From the NCBI GenBank assembly GCA_963656065.1, contig CAVKGV010000008.1, forward strand, positions 62,001-126,000: DNA of 64,000 bases, given 5' to 3'. The notes under the pieces are model-generated. The model had not been told where the DNA came from. It saw only the letters and a list, made by a program, of their open reading frames with translations, and ran no database searches. The DNA is from Hallerella sp963656065. Its GTDB lineage: Bacteria > Fibrobacterota > Fibrobacteria > Fibrobacterales > Fibrobacteraceae. The position numbers were made by a program, and so were the translations under genes. Shown piece by piece: positions 7,956 through 15,688 of this stretch. Every line of letters begins with the position of its first letter. Positions within the stretch are counted from its first letter, which is position 1.

Positions 7956-9371
7956 TTAGGCGAGCTTTTCGGCGGCCGCTGCAACGGAAAGCAGATCCGC
8001 TTCGGCGTAAGGCTTTCCAATCCACTGGATGCTTACGGGGAATCCGTCTGCGCTTCCGCAGGGAACGGAAATTCCCGGAAGTCCGGCGAGGTTCAGACTG
8101 ACCGTGTAGATATCCGAAAGATACATCGCCATCGGGTCGCTTTCGTTCGTTCCGCGGAGAAGCGGAAGTCCGGGCATCACCGGGGAAGCGATGACGTCGC
8201 AGGATTTGAATGCATTTGTAAAGTCGTCGGAAATCAGGCGGCGAACCTTTTGCGCCTGGACATAATACGCATCGAAAAATCCGGAACTTAAAACATAGGA
8301 ACCGAGCATGATCCGGCGCTGGACTTCCTTGCCAAACGCTTCGCTACGGGACATTGCATAGAGGTCGTAGAGATTTTTCGCTTCCTTGCTGCGGTATGTG
8401 TAGCGCACACCGTCAAAGCGGGAAAGGTTGCTCGAGGCTTCGGCAGTTGCGATGATGTAGTAGCTCGATACCGCATAGTGGATGTTCGGCATGGAAATTT
8501 CGCGAAGTTCCGCGCCTTCGGATTCCGCTTTTTTTAGAAGCGCTTCGATGGCTGACTTGCACTTGCTGTCGAGACCTTCGCCAAAGTATTCTTTGGGGAC
8601 GCCGATGACTTTTCCCTGGAGCGTTTCGCCGATTTTTCGTCCGAAGTCTTCGGCGGGGCGTGCGCTCGTCGTGTTGTCGTGAGCATCCTGCCCGCAGATG
8701 GCCGAGAGAACCGTTGCCGCATCCTGGACGTTTCCGGCAAGCGGGCCTATCTGGTCGAGGCTCGACGCGTAGGCGATTAAACCGTAGCGCGAAACGCGTC
8801 CGTATGTGGGCTTGAGTCCGACGATTCCCGTGCAGGCGGCGGGCTGGCGAATCGATCCGCCTGTGTCGCTTCCGAGGGCGACGGGGACTGTTCCCGCCTT
8901 TACTGCAACGGCAGATCCTCCCGAAGAACCTCCGGGAACGCGGTTTTTGTCGAGCGGGTTTTCCACCGGACCGAAATACGAAGATTCGCTAGAAGAACCC
9001 ATCGCAAATTCGTCCATGTTCGTCTTTCCGACGATGACCGCGCCCTGCGCTTCGATTTTTTCGACTGCGGTTGCCGTGTAGGGTGACACGAAATGTTCGA
9101 GCATTTTGGATGCCGCTGTCGTTCGGGAGCCTTCGAGACAGAGGTTGTCCTTGACCGCTACCGGAATCCCGTCAAGCGCACCGAGAACTTTTCCCTGCTT
9201 GCGGCGCTCATCGCTTTCCTTTGCTTTTTGCAAGGCCCTTTCGGCGAGAACCGAAATGTAGGCGTTGAGAGACTTGCTCTTTTCGATGGCGGCGAGAGAT
9301 TCCTCGGCGAGTTTTTCCGCTGTCGTGCTTCCGCTTTCAAGGGCGGACTTCAAATCCTGAATCGTTTTCAT
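7956..9371 (-). CDS. gatA: Glutamyl-tRNA(Gln)/aspartyl-tRNA(Asn) amidotransferase subunit A
   Basis: GatA is the amidase subunit of GatCAB. It releases ammonia from glutamine, and the ammonia is used to convert Glu-tRNA(Gln) or Asp-tRNA(Asn). The amidase signature is intact, with the Ser-cisSer-Lys triad at Lys74 (IPVAVKDN), Ser149 (PGGSSGGSA) and Ser173 (GSDTGGSIRQP). These match the spacing of the S. aureus triad Lys79/Ser154/Ser178. At 471 residues it is slightly shorter than usual. The ATG directly follows the TAA of the DUF4321 gene, so the two are translationally adjacent and cotranscribed. gatB and gatC are not in this window. Confidence 0.95.
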   Translation of the reverse strand: MKTIQDLKSALESGSTTAEKLAEESLAAIEKSKSLNAYISVLAERALQKAKESDERRKQGKVLGALDGIPVAVKDNLCLEGSRTTAASKMLEHFVSPYTATAVEKIEAQGAVIVGKTNMDEFAMGSSSESSYFGPVENPLDKNRVPGGSSGGSAVAVKAGTVPVALGSDTGGSIRQPAACTGIVGLKPTYGRVSRYGLIAYASSLDQIGPLAGNVQDAATVLSAICGQDAHDNTTSARPAEDFGRKIGETLQGKVIGVPKEYFGEGLDSKCKSAIEALLKKAESEGAELREISMPNIHYAVSSYYIIATAEASSNLSRFDGVRYTYRSKEAKNLYDLYAMSRSEAFGKEVQRRIMLGSYVLSSGFFDAYYVQAQKVRRLISDDFTNAFKSCDVIASPVMPGLPLLRGTNESDPMAMYLSDIYTVSLNLAGLPGISVPCGSADGFPVSIQWIGKPYAEADLLSVAAAAEKLA

Positions 9372-9698
9372 TTAGCGTTCTCCGGACCATTTCATGATAT
9401 ACAGACCGACGACAAGACCGACGAGGCTCATCACGTTCAGTTTCAGCTGGAAGCCGAAAGCGATTTTGAACATGTAGAGGTCGAGCGTGAACGGCTGCAT
9501 TTCCGATCCCGTTCCCGTGCTGAATGCCCAGAACGGACTGACGAAAAAGTTGTGTACGATGTTGTTGTAGCCGCCGGCGTTCATCAGTTCGCCGAGCTTG
9601 CCAAACAGAAATCCGAGGCTCTCTCCGAGAACTCCGCCGATGAGAAGACCGAGCACTACGAAGAGCAAAAGTCTTCCAAAACTGTTCTTATGCGACAT
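9372..9698 (-). CDS. DUF4321-like small membrane protein
   Basis: This 108-residue protein has two predicted transmembrane helices: RLLLFVVLGLLIGGVLGESLG near the N-terminus and NVMSLVGLVVGLYIMKW at the C-terminus. The order (Gly-rich helix with GE, a loop, then FKIAFGFQLKLNVMSLVGL) fits the DUF4321 family, which has no known function. The start at 9698 gives the family length; the frame is open to 9944, but that extension does not look coding. The stop codon abuts the gatA ATG, so the gene heads a two-gene operon. A -10-like AATATA lies at 9721-9726 (TATATT on the minus strand), and a 7-codon ORF (9688-9711) overlaps the start. Confidence 0.72.
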   Translation of the reverse strand: MSHKNSFGRLLLFVVLGLLIGGVLGESLGFLFGKLGELMNAGGYNNIVHNFFVSPFWAFSTGTGSEMQPFTLDLYMFKIAFGFQLKLNVMSLVGLVVGLYIMKWSGER

Positions 9699-9907
9699 AA
9701 TCTGCGTCCATTTTTGCGAAAATATAAAAATTGTTTTAGCTCCCTTTGTCTGTGACGCGATTTTCCTGTGCGTTTTTTTTTTATGGCGAAAAGAGATTTC
9801 TGGATAATTGTAAGAAGTTGATGAAAACGCTGCTTGACTAGTCATCTCGGTTACAAGCTTGGTAGGAAACATATAAGATTTATTTCGAAAATTTCGCCTT
9901 TTTTCCA

Positions 9908-9937
9908 TTGGCTTTTTTCTATCGTTGTAAATAAAAT
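9908..9937 (+). promoter_or_regulatory. Putative promoter of FISUMP lipoprotein 1
   Basis: TTGGCT (9908-9913) and TAAAAT (9932-9937) are separated by 18 nt, giving a leader of about 24 nt that carries the GAGGAATGCC-ATG ribosome binding site. The DNA from the -10 region to the start codon is repeated almost unchanged in front of the second FISUMP gene (11523-11577), where the -35-like box is not conserved. Confidence 0.4.
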
Positions 9938-9967
9938 TAAACAAAGGCTTTTTTTTCGAGGAATGCC

Positions 9968-11368
9968 ATGAAAAAGCAAGTCATCGTTTCCCTGTCGGCT
10001 GTTGCTGCCGGAATTATTCTTTCCGCCTGCGGCGACGACGTTACGAAAATCACGAACAAGGTCTCCGGGATGGATGTGGTCGCTTCCGCGGACTCGCTCG
10101 GCAAGTGCGAATCAGCAAATGTCGGCAAGACGGTTTTCGCTTCGGATGAAAATGTCGCTTACGTGTGTGCGGATTCGGGCTGGGTCCCGCTGTCCGGCAA
10201 CTCCGAAATAGCGGAATGCATTGTGGAAAAACTTTCCGATGGTTTGGGCTACAAGGTCGTGTGCGGCGGGGACTCGGTCGGCGTCGTCAAGAACGGTTCA
10301 AACGGAGAAAACGGTTCGGACGGGAAGAACGGTGAAAAGGGCGAGAACGGCACTTCGTGCGTCGTGGAAAACCTTTCCGACGGTTCGGGCTACAAGGTTG
10401 TGTGCGATGGGGATTCGGTCGGCGTCATCACGAACGGTGTGACCGGCGAAAACGGCTCGGACGGAAGCGGCTGCTCGATTACGGATAACGGCGACGGAAC
10501 CGTTTCGCATATCTGTGGTGCGGACACGGTCACGCTTTACAAGGCGTTTTGCGGAGATTTCGCTTACGACCCGGAAAGAGCCTTTTGCTCCGAGGAAACC
10601 GTTTATTCCTGCGGCGGAAAGCCCTACGACCCGGCAGAAAAGTTTTGCGTTGAAGGGAGCGTCTATGACCTGTGCAACGGAATGACTTACGACCCGATGG
10701 ATACCAGCTGGAAATGCTATGGCAGGAAACTCATTGGGCAATTCACGGACTCTAGAGACAACCAGACCTATTCGGCTGTCAAAATCGGAGAGCAGATTTG
10801 GATGGCGGAAAACCTGAATTACGCCTATTTGGAGAAAACGGCGGACCTGGATTCTTCGAGCTTCTGTTACGACAATTCTGCGGATTCCTGCGCCAAGTAC
10901 GGTCGCCTTTACACGTGGTCCGCGGCGATGGACTCGGCTGCACGGTTTAGCGAAAATGGAAAGGACTGCGGCTATGGAACAACGTGCTCCGCAACAGGAA
11001 ATGTCCGCGGTGTGTGCCCGGATGGCTGGCACTTGCCGAACAACGAGGAATGGGAGGTTCTTTCGAATTTCGTAGCCGACAACATGACTGGCGGGGTGGA
11101 CTCTGTCGGCTATGCGCTGAAATCCACAAGCGGCTGGAAAGATGACGGTGATGGCTCGGACGCTTTCGGTTTCGGTGCTCTCCCGGCGGGTTTCCGCAAC
11201 GGCGATGGGACGTTTTACGATGTACTCTCCTATGCGACCTTCTGGAGCTCTACGGAAGATCGTGAGTACTACTTCGCCATCAGCCGATTCCTGAAAAACA
11301 ACAGCACGGCCTTGGGCACGTATAATTTCAAGACCCACGCAAGGTCTGTCCGCTGCGTCAAGGACTAA
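9968..11368 (+). CDS. FISUMP-domain lipoprotein, paralogue 1
   Basis: This is a 466-residue predicted outer-membrane lipoprotein. The signal MKKQVIVSLSAVAAGIILSAC ends in a lipobox cysteine. Residues of about 105-155 include a Gly-Asn/Glu-Lys rich collagen-like stretch (NGENGSDGKNGEKGENG) between two copies of a short unit containing GYKVVCxGDSVGV. A Cys-rich segment follows, with repeated YDP...FC spacing. The C-terminal 200 residues form a FISUMP (TIGR02145) domain, recognised by IGEQIWMAENLNYA, GRLYTWSAAMDSA, GVCPDGWHLPNNEEWE and RSVRCVKD. FISUMP proteins are a large expanded family of Fibrobacter surface proteins; their function is not established. The ribosome binding site is GAGGAATGCC. 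The closest relative is the next gene. Confidence 0.88.
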   Translation: MKKQVIVSLSAVAAGIILSACGDDVTKITNKVSGMDVVASADSLGKCESANVGKTVFASDENVAYVCADSGWVPLSGNSEIAECIVEKLSDGLGYKVVCGGDSVGVVKNGSNGENGSDGKNGEKGENGTSCVVENLSDGSGYKVVCDGDSVGVITNGVTGENGSDGSGCSITDNGDGTVSHICGADTVTLYKAFCGDFAYDPERAFCSEETVYSCGGKPYDPAEKFCVEGSVYDLCNGMTYDPMDTSWKCYGRKLIGQFTDSRDNQTYSAVKIGEQIWMAENLNYAYLEKTADLDSSSFCYDNSADSCAKYGRLYTWSAAMDSAARFSENGKDCGYGTTCSATGNVRGVCPDGWHLPNNEEWEVLSNFVADNMTGGVDSVGYALKSTSGWKDDGDGSDAFGFGALPAGFRNGDGTFYDVLSYATFWSSTEDREYYFAISRFLKNNSTALGTYNFKTHARSVRCVKD

Positions 11369-11466
11369 TTAGAGCATAGAACTTAGAGTGAAGTGTGGAG
11401 AGTTGAGAGTGGAGTGACATCGGACGGGATTCTATCGGGTTCTTCGAACCCTCTAGAATGACGGTG
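11369..11466. repeat. Repeat A, copy 1, downstream of FISUMP gene 1
   Basis: About 98 bp directly after the stop codon is repeated, with few changes, after the second FISUMP gene (12880-12986). It contains a GGGTTC-TTC-GAACCC palindrome and the motif GATTCTATCG...AGAATGAC, which recurs again at 13054-13080. Confidence 0.75.
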
Positions 11467-11577
11467 GGCGGGAAATGTTCGCTTTGTGGCCAAAAAACTC
11501 GCAAAATTTTTAAAAGCCTCCCTATTTTCTATCGTTGTAAACAAAATCAAATAAAGGCTCTTTTTTCGAGGAATGCC

Positions 11578-12879
11578 ATGAAAAAGCAAATCATCGTTTC
11601 CCTGTCGGTTGTTGCTGCCGGAATCATTCTTTCCGCCTGCGGCGACGACGTTACGAAAGTCACGAACGAAGTCTCCGGGATGGAAGTTGTCGCTTCCGCG
11701 GACTCGTTCGGCAAGTGCGAATCGACAAATGTCGGCAAGACGGTTTTTGCGTCGGACGAAAATACCGCTTACGTGTGTGCGGATTCGGGCTGGGTCCCGC
11801 TGTCCAAAAAACAAGAAGATGTTGTCTGCGTTGCAGAACAGCTCTCCGACAGCTCGGGCTATAAGATTATTTGCGGCGGGGACTCGGTCGGGGTTGTCAA
11901 AAACGGTTTGAACGGAGAGAACGGTTTGGACGGGAAGAACGGTGAAAAGGGCGAGAATGGCACATCGTGCACGGTGGAAAACCTTTCCGATGGCTCGGGC
12001 TACAAGGTCGTGTGCAATGGGGATTCGGTCGGCGTCATCACGAACGGTTCAAATGGAGAGGACGGTTCGGACGGAAGCGGCTGCTCGCTTACGGATAACG
12101 GCGACGGAACCGTTACGCAGGTCTGCGGAAAGGATTCGGTTGATTTGTACAAAGCTTTCTGCAGCGGAAAAGTTTATGAACCGGAAAAAGCTTTTTGCTT
12201 CGAGGATTCCTTGTACTCTTGTGGGGAAAAGGCCTATGATCCCTCTAAAGAAATCTGTGATTTCCGCGATTCCTCCGTTTATCGCTATGTGAAGATCGGG
12301 GTGCAGGTGTGGATGGCGGAAAACCTGAACTACGCTTATACGGAGAAAACGACGGACCTGGATTCTTTGAGTTTCTGTTATGACAATTCTGCGGATTCCT
12401 GCGCCAATTACGGTCGTCTTTACACATGGTCCGCAGCGATGGACTCGGCTGCACGGTTTAGCGAAAATGGAAAGGACTGCGGCTATGACAAGACTTGTTT
12501 GCCGACATATCCCGTTCGCGGAGCCTGCCCGGAAGGTTGGCATTTGCCGAGTCATGACGAATGGGGAATTCTTGAATCCTATGTGGCGAGCAACAGCAAT
12601 GACTCCGCAAGCTATGCATTGAAATCCACAAGTGGGTGGGACAATTATTTTAGCAGATCGGGTAATGGTTCGGATGCTTTTGGCTTTGGAATCTACCCCG
12701 CCGGTCGTTATACAGCGGATGGATTCAGCAATATTCGGCAATATGCTTATTTTTGGTGTTCCACCGAGGCTGGAAATCAAGAGGTGTATAGCCGAAATTT
12801 GAGCAATGAACTCACTGGAAGAATGGGCATTGGACTTCCCAAGGGTTGGGCGGCTTCTGTCCGCTGCGTCAAGGACTAA
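11578..12879 (+). CDS. FISUMP-domain lipoprotein, paralogue 2
   Basis: This is a 433-residue lipoprotein, the tandem paralogue of the previous gene. The first 75 or so residues, from the signal MKKQIIVSLSVVAAGIILSAC to DSGWVPLS, are nearly identical in the two, and the upstream 55 nt are shared. The collagen-like NGENGLDGKNGEKGENG stretch and the Cys-rich region are kept, but this copy lacks one YDP...C unit, which makes it about 33 residues shorter. The FISUMP domain (IGVQVWMAENLNYA, GRLYTWSAAMDSAARF, GACPEGWHLPSHDEW, SVRCVKD) diverges most between ALKSTSGW and the end. The ATG at 11578 is chosen over an upstream frame opening because of the lipoprotein signal and the GAGG ribosome binding site. 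Surface location is inferred; function is unknown. Confidence 0.87.
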   Translation: MKKQIIVSLSVVAAGIILSACGDDVTKVTNEVSGMEVVASADSFGKCESTNVGKTVFASDENTAYVCADSGWVPLSKKQEDVVCVAEQLSDSSGYKIICGGDSVGVVKNGLNGENGLDGKNGEKGENGTSCTVENLSDGSGYKVVCNGDSVGVITNGSNGEDGSDGSGCSLTDNGDGTVTQVCGKDSVDLYKAFCSGKVYEPEKAFCFEDSLYSCGEKAYDPSKEICDFRDSSVYRYVKIGVQVWMAENLNYAYTEKTTDLDSLSFCYDNSADSCANYGRLYTWSAAMDSAARFSENGKDCGYDKTCLPTYPVRGACPEGWHLPSHDEWGILESYVASNSNDSASYALKSTSGWDNYFSRSGNGSDAFGFGIYPAGRYTADGFSNIRQYAYFWCSTEAGNQEVYSRNLSNELTGRMGIGLPKGWAASVRCVKD

Positions 12880-12986
12880 TTAGAGCTGAGATCTGAGAAA
12901 TTAGAGTGAAGTGTGGAGAGTTGAGAGTGGAGTGATATCGGACGGGATTCTATCGTGTTCTTCGAACCCTCCAGAATGACGGTGGA
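12880..12986. repeat. Repeat A, copy 2, downstream of FISUMP gene 2
   Basis: This is the second copy of the sequence seen at 11369-11466, with a short insertion near its start. Its position directly after the paralogous stop codon suggests that the duplication unit included the gene and this tail. Confidence 0.75.
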
Positions 12987-13001
12987 CATGAACGCTCTAC
13001 T

Positions 13002-13080
13002 GTCATCCTGGAGGGAGCTCGCGACCGATAGGACCCAGTCAGAGCTGAGAACTGATTCTATCGCTCCGCTCCAGAATGAC
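13002..13080. repeat. REP-like imperfect inverted repeat
   Basis: Arms GTCATCCTGGAG... and ...CTCCAGAATGAC face each other over about 79 bp, and each arm also carries CGATAG/CTATCG. The right arm matches the end of repeat A, so these are members of one palindromic repeat family. The rest of the gene-free stretch 12987-13236 shows only the pair ACGTTTAA/TTAAACGT (13138-13172 region) and no credible gene. Confidence 0.65.
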
Positions 13081-13236
13081 TGGGTGGTTGCAAGGTAGGC
13101 AACCTAGTCGCGCCGCGACAAAAGCCTAGACGTGCGAACGTTTAATTCCCGCTTCCCGTGAGCTTAAACGTCCACTGTTCTAAGCTCTAAGCTCTCTCAA
13201 CTAGGCTCTGAATAGCCAGAAAGTCCCGGTGATTTT

Positions 13237-13242
13237 TATATT
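13237..13242 (+). promoter_or_regulatory. -10 element of the thiE-like/thiD operon
   Basis: TATATT ends 8 nt before the ATG at 13251, and no Shine-Dalgarno sequence is present. A -35 hexamer cannot be recognised at the right distance, so this is a weak call resting on the recurring geometry in this window. Confidence 0.35.
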
Positions 13243-13250
13243 GGTATCCG

Positions 13251-13760
13251 ATGCGGTATTCTCTTTTGACAAGTTCCGAAAACTTTGTCGATGAAATCGA
13301 CTTGATCGAGAAACTTTTCGATGTCGGTCTGGATTTCTTGTATATCCGAAAACCGCAGTTGAATGAGCGCGCTCTTGAGCGCTTTTTGCTCGCACTTTCG
13401 GAAGATATTCGCAAACGGAGCTTTCTGTGCGGGTCGCCAAATGTTGCTGCGGAATTCGGGCTTTTGGGGTTTCACGCTTCCGTGGAATGGTTTTTGCAAA
13501 ATGCGGATGCGGCGATGCGGGCTTCGGGATTTCTGAGCGTCCATGCAAAAAATCAGGACGATTGGCGGAAAATTCCGGAAGGCGTCCGCGGCAAAGTTTC
13601 GACCTTGGTTGTCGATTCTCTGGATGGTTTTCCGACGACGGCTTTTGTCGCAAGCGATGCGACGGAGCTTCCGGAAGAACCGGAAAATTTTTTCATCACA
13701 TCGGGAATCTGGGAATTTGCCGATCCTGTTTCCGCATGGAGGCGTTTATGCAGAAGATGA
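13251..13760 (+). CDS. Short thiamine-phosphate-synthase/TenI-like protein
   Basis: This 169-residue protein resembles the first strands of the ThiE/TenI TIM barrel (LIEKLFDVGLDFLYIRKP, where the family has GlxxlhlRKP). It is about 40 residues shorter than ThiE and lacks the recognisable downstream motifs, including the HLGQ-type segment, the diphosphate-binding residues and the glycine-rich phosphate loop. It overlaps thiD by 13 nt, which supports a link to thiamine metabolism. It may be a degenerate ThiE, a TenI-like regulator or a lineage-specific form; catalytic activity is doubtful from the sequence. The start follows a TATATT box by 8 nt and lacks a ribosome binding site. Confidence 0.6.
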   Translation: MRYSLLTSSENFVDEIDLIEKLFDVGLDFLYIRKPQLNERALERFLLALSEDIRKRSFLCGSPNVAAEFGLLGFHASVEWFLQNADAAMRASGFLSVHAKNQDDWRKIPEGVRGKVSTLVVDSLDGFPTTAFVASDATELPEEPENFFITSGIWEFADPVSAWRRLCRR

Positions 13761-14494
13761 CTTATGCGATGACCGTTGCGGGCTTTGACGGAAGCGCCGG
13801 CGCGGGAATTCTCGCCGACATCAAGGCGATGAAGGACTTTGGCGTCTATGGGACGGCTGTCTGCACGGCTCTCACGCTGCAGAACGAAAGCTCTTTTTCG
13901 GAACCGGGATTTCTTCCTTGGGAGCGTATCTGCGCCCAGCTCGAAAAACTCTACGAAGTCCGCACATATCGTTTTGTGAAAATCGGGCTTGTCGAAAATG
14001 CGGAAACCCTGCGACGGATTGTCGAATGGCTTCGCTGCCGGGACGAGAAAACTTTCATTGTCTGGGATCCCATCATGGGGGCGACTGCCGGATACCGTTT
14101 TTTCGCGGACGGCGATGCGGACAGTTTTTTCCCTGTATTTTCGCAGATCGATCTGATTACGCCGAACCAGTTTGAATATGCGTATCTCGGGCTGGGCGTT
14201 GCCGACAGCAGACGTGAAGTTTTCGTGGGAAACGGAACATCCGTCTTGCTCAAGGGCGGTCACGCCAAAGGGGACTTGTCCGTGGATATTTTGTGGCATG
14301 ACGGGAAAAGGTTCGAATTCGCATCGAGGCGTTTGCCGGGTGTCGATAAGCACGGTTCGGGCTGCACGCTTTCGGCGGCTATCCTGGCGAACGTTGCGAT
14401 GGGAAAATCCCTTCCCGAGTCCTGCTCTTCTGCGAAAGACTACATCGCCAAATGGTTTGCCGGTGGAGAAGGGCGAATTGGCTGGGTAAAATAA
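13748..14494 (+). CDS. thiD: Hydroxymethylpyrimidine/phosphomethylpyrimidine kinase
   Basis: ThiD phosphorylates HMP and then HMP-P to give HMP-PP for thiamine diphosphate synthesis. The 248-residue ribokinase-fold protein has the N-terminal MTVAGFDGSAGAGILADIKAM (family agxDpsGGAGiqaDlk), VWDPIMGAT, LITPNQFEYAYL (family LTPNxxEa), LLKGGHA and the anion-hole/catalytic-base motif HGSGCTLSAAI. GGAGG at 13738-13742 lies 5 nt before the ATG at 13748, so this start is preferred to the ATG at 13757. The start overlaps the end of the thiE-like gene, indicating translational coupling. Confidence 0.93.
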   Translation: MQKMTYAMTVAGFDGSAGAGILADIKAMKDFGVYGTAVCTALTLQNESSFSEPGFLPWERICAQLEKLYEVRTYRFVKIGLVENAETLRRIVEWLRCRDEKTFIVWDPIMGATAGYRFFADGDADSFFPVFSQIDLITPNQFEYAYLGLGVADSRREVFVGNGTSVLLKGGHAKGDLSVDILWHDGKRFEFASRRLPGVDKHGSGCTLSAAILANVAMGKSLPESCSSAKDYIAKWFAGGEGRIGWVK

Positions 14495-14522
14495 AAAAGA
14501 CTCGCACGGGGCGAGTCCTTTT
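14495..14522. terminator. Bidirectional terminator between thiD and ilvE
   Basis: The hairpin GACTCGC/GCGAGTC (14499-14505 and 14511-14517) is flanked by CTTTT on the plus strand and TTTTTTATTTT on the minus strand, serving both convergent genes. Confidence 0.85.
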
Positions 14523-14538
14523 GAACAAAATTTAACGG

Positions 14539-15573
14539 CTACAGATCGATAACTTCGGTCCAACCAAACGGATCGGGTTCTTCCGCAAACTGGATTGCCG
14601 TGTAAGTGTTGAAGAGTTTCGTGCAGACGGGACCCGGGTTTACGCCGTCGCCGTAGGTGAACGTCTTGTTTGCGACCGGATCGACGATCTTTTTTATCGG
14701 GGTGATGACCGCAGCGGTTCCGCATTCCGCGGTTTCGCTGAATTCGGCGAGTTCCTCGAACGGGACCTGACGACGCTCCACTTTGTATCCGAGATGTTCC
14801 GCAAGCTGCTGGAGGCTCTTGTTCGTGATGGACGGAAGAATTGATTCGGACTTCGGCGTCACGTAGGTGTTTCCCTTGATGCCGAAGAAGTTCGCCGGCC
14901 CGCATTCGTCGATGTATTTCTTTTCCTTTGCATCGAGGTAGATGGTGCTCGAATAGCCGAGCTTCTTCGCTTCGGCGAGGGAAAGCAGGCTCGCCGCATA
15001 GTTTCCGCCGACCTTGACGGTTCCCGTCCCTTGGGGTGCGGCGCGGTCGTAGTTCCGGCTGATCATCATATCGACCGGTTTGAATCCGTCCTTGAAGTAT
15101 GGGCCTACTGGGGTCACGAACATGAGGAGCATGTATTCGTCCGAGGGCTTTACGCCGACTTCGGGGCTTGTGCCGATGAGGAGCGGGCGGATGTAGAGGG
15201 TCGCTCCGTAGCCGTAGGGCGGGACAAAGCGCTTGTTCGCCTTCACGACTGCGTAAACCATTTCACGGAAAAGCTCGACCGGCGGAACGGCCATCAAGAC
15301 TCGGTTCGCCGTGTTCTGGATGCGGCGCGCGTTCTCTTCGACGCGGAACACGCGGACCTTGCCGTCCTTGCCGGTATAGGCCTTGAGACCTTCGAAGCCT
15401 TCTTGGCCATAATGCAAGCAAGTAGCGGCGATATGAATGCTGATATCCTTGGAGGAGGAGAGTTCGATCTTGCCCCATTCTCCGTTGCGGTAATAGCAGC
15501 GAACGTTGTAGTCGGTATCGTAGTAACCGAACGGGAGCGTTTTCCAATCAACTGTATTCAAATCAACTTGCAT
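14539..15573 (-). CDS. ilvE: Branched-chain amino acid aminotransferase
   Basis: IlvE is a class IV, PLP-dependent transaminase that makes valine, leucine and isoleucine from their 2-oxo acids. The 344-residue length and motifs fit the larger (eukaryote-like, BCAT type 2) branch: CLHYGQEGFEGLKAY, RVLMAVPP, YIRPLLIGTSPEVGV, the PLP lysine Lys187 in TVKVGGNYAAS, and ECGPANFFG. The C-terminal GTAAVITPI motif is also seen. ilvD for the same pathway lies at 42997-44850. The upstream AAAAAGG is a plausible ribosome binding site. The gene is monocistronic and ends at a strong shared terminator. Confidence 0.94.
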   Translation of the reverse strand: MQVDLNTVDWKTLPFGYYDTDYNVRCYYRNGEWGKIELSSSKDISIHIAATCLHYGQEGFEGLKAYTGKDGKVRVFRVEENARRIQNTANRVLMAVPPVELFREMVYAVVKANKRFVPPYGYGATLYIRPLLIGTSPEVGVKPSDEYMLLMFVTPVGPYFKDGFKPVDMMISRNYDRAAPQGTGTVKVGGNYAASLLSLAEAKKLGYSSTIYLDAKEKKYIDECGPANFFGIKGNTYVTPKSESILPSITNKSLQQLAEHLGYKVERRQVPFEELAEFSETAECGTAAVITPIKKIVDPVANKTFTYGDGVNPGPVCTKLFNTYTAIQFAEEPDPFGWTEVIDL

Positions 15574-15688
15574 AGTTTATGCCTTTTTTGCGACGTCACT
15601 TGGCGCCGTTTGAAAAAATACACATTTTGATTTAAAATGGCTTTGAAATCTTGAAAAAAGATATATTCCGATAAAAAGGAAGGTTGGG

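Noticed and set aside
11427..11462. GGTTCGAA-like string suggesting a tRNA T-arm
   Set aside because: It is part of a palindromic repeat (GGGTTC-TTC-GAACCC) with no acceptor stem or anticodon arm around it.
13553..14905. A 450-codon frame antisense to thiD and running into the ilvE end
   Set aside because: It spans two real genes and a strong bidirectional terminator.
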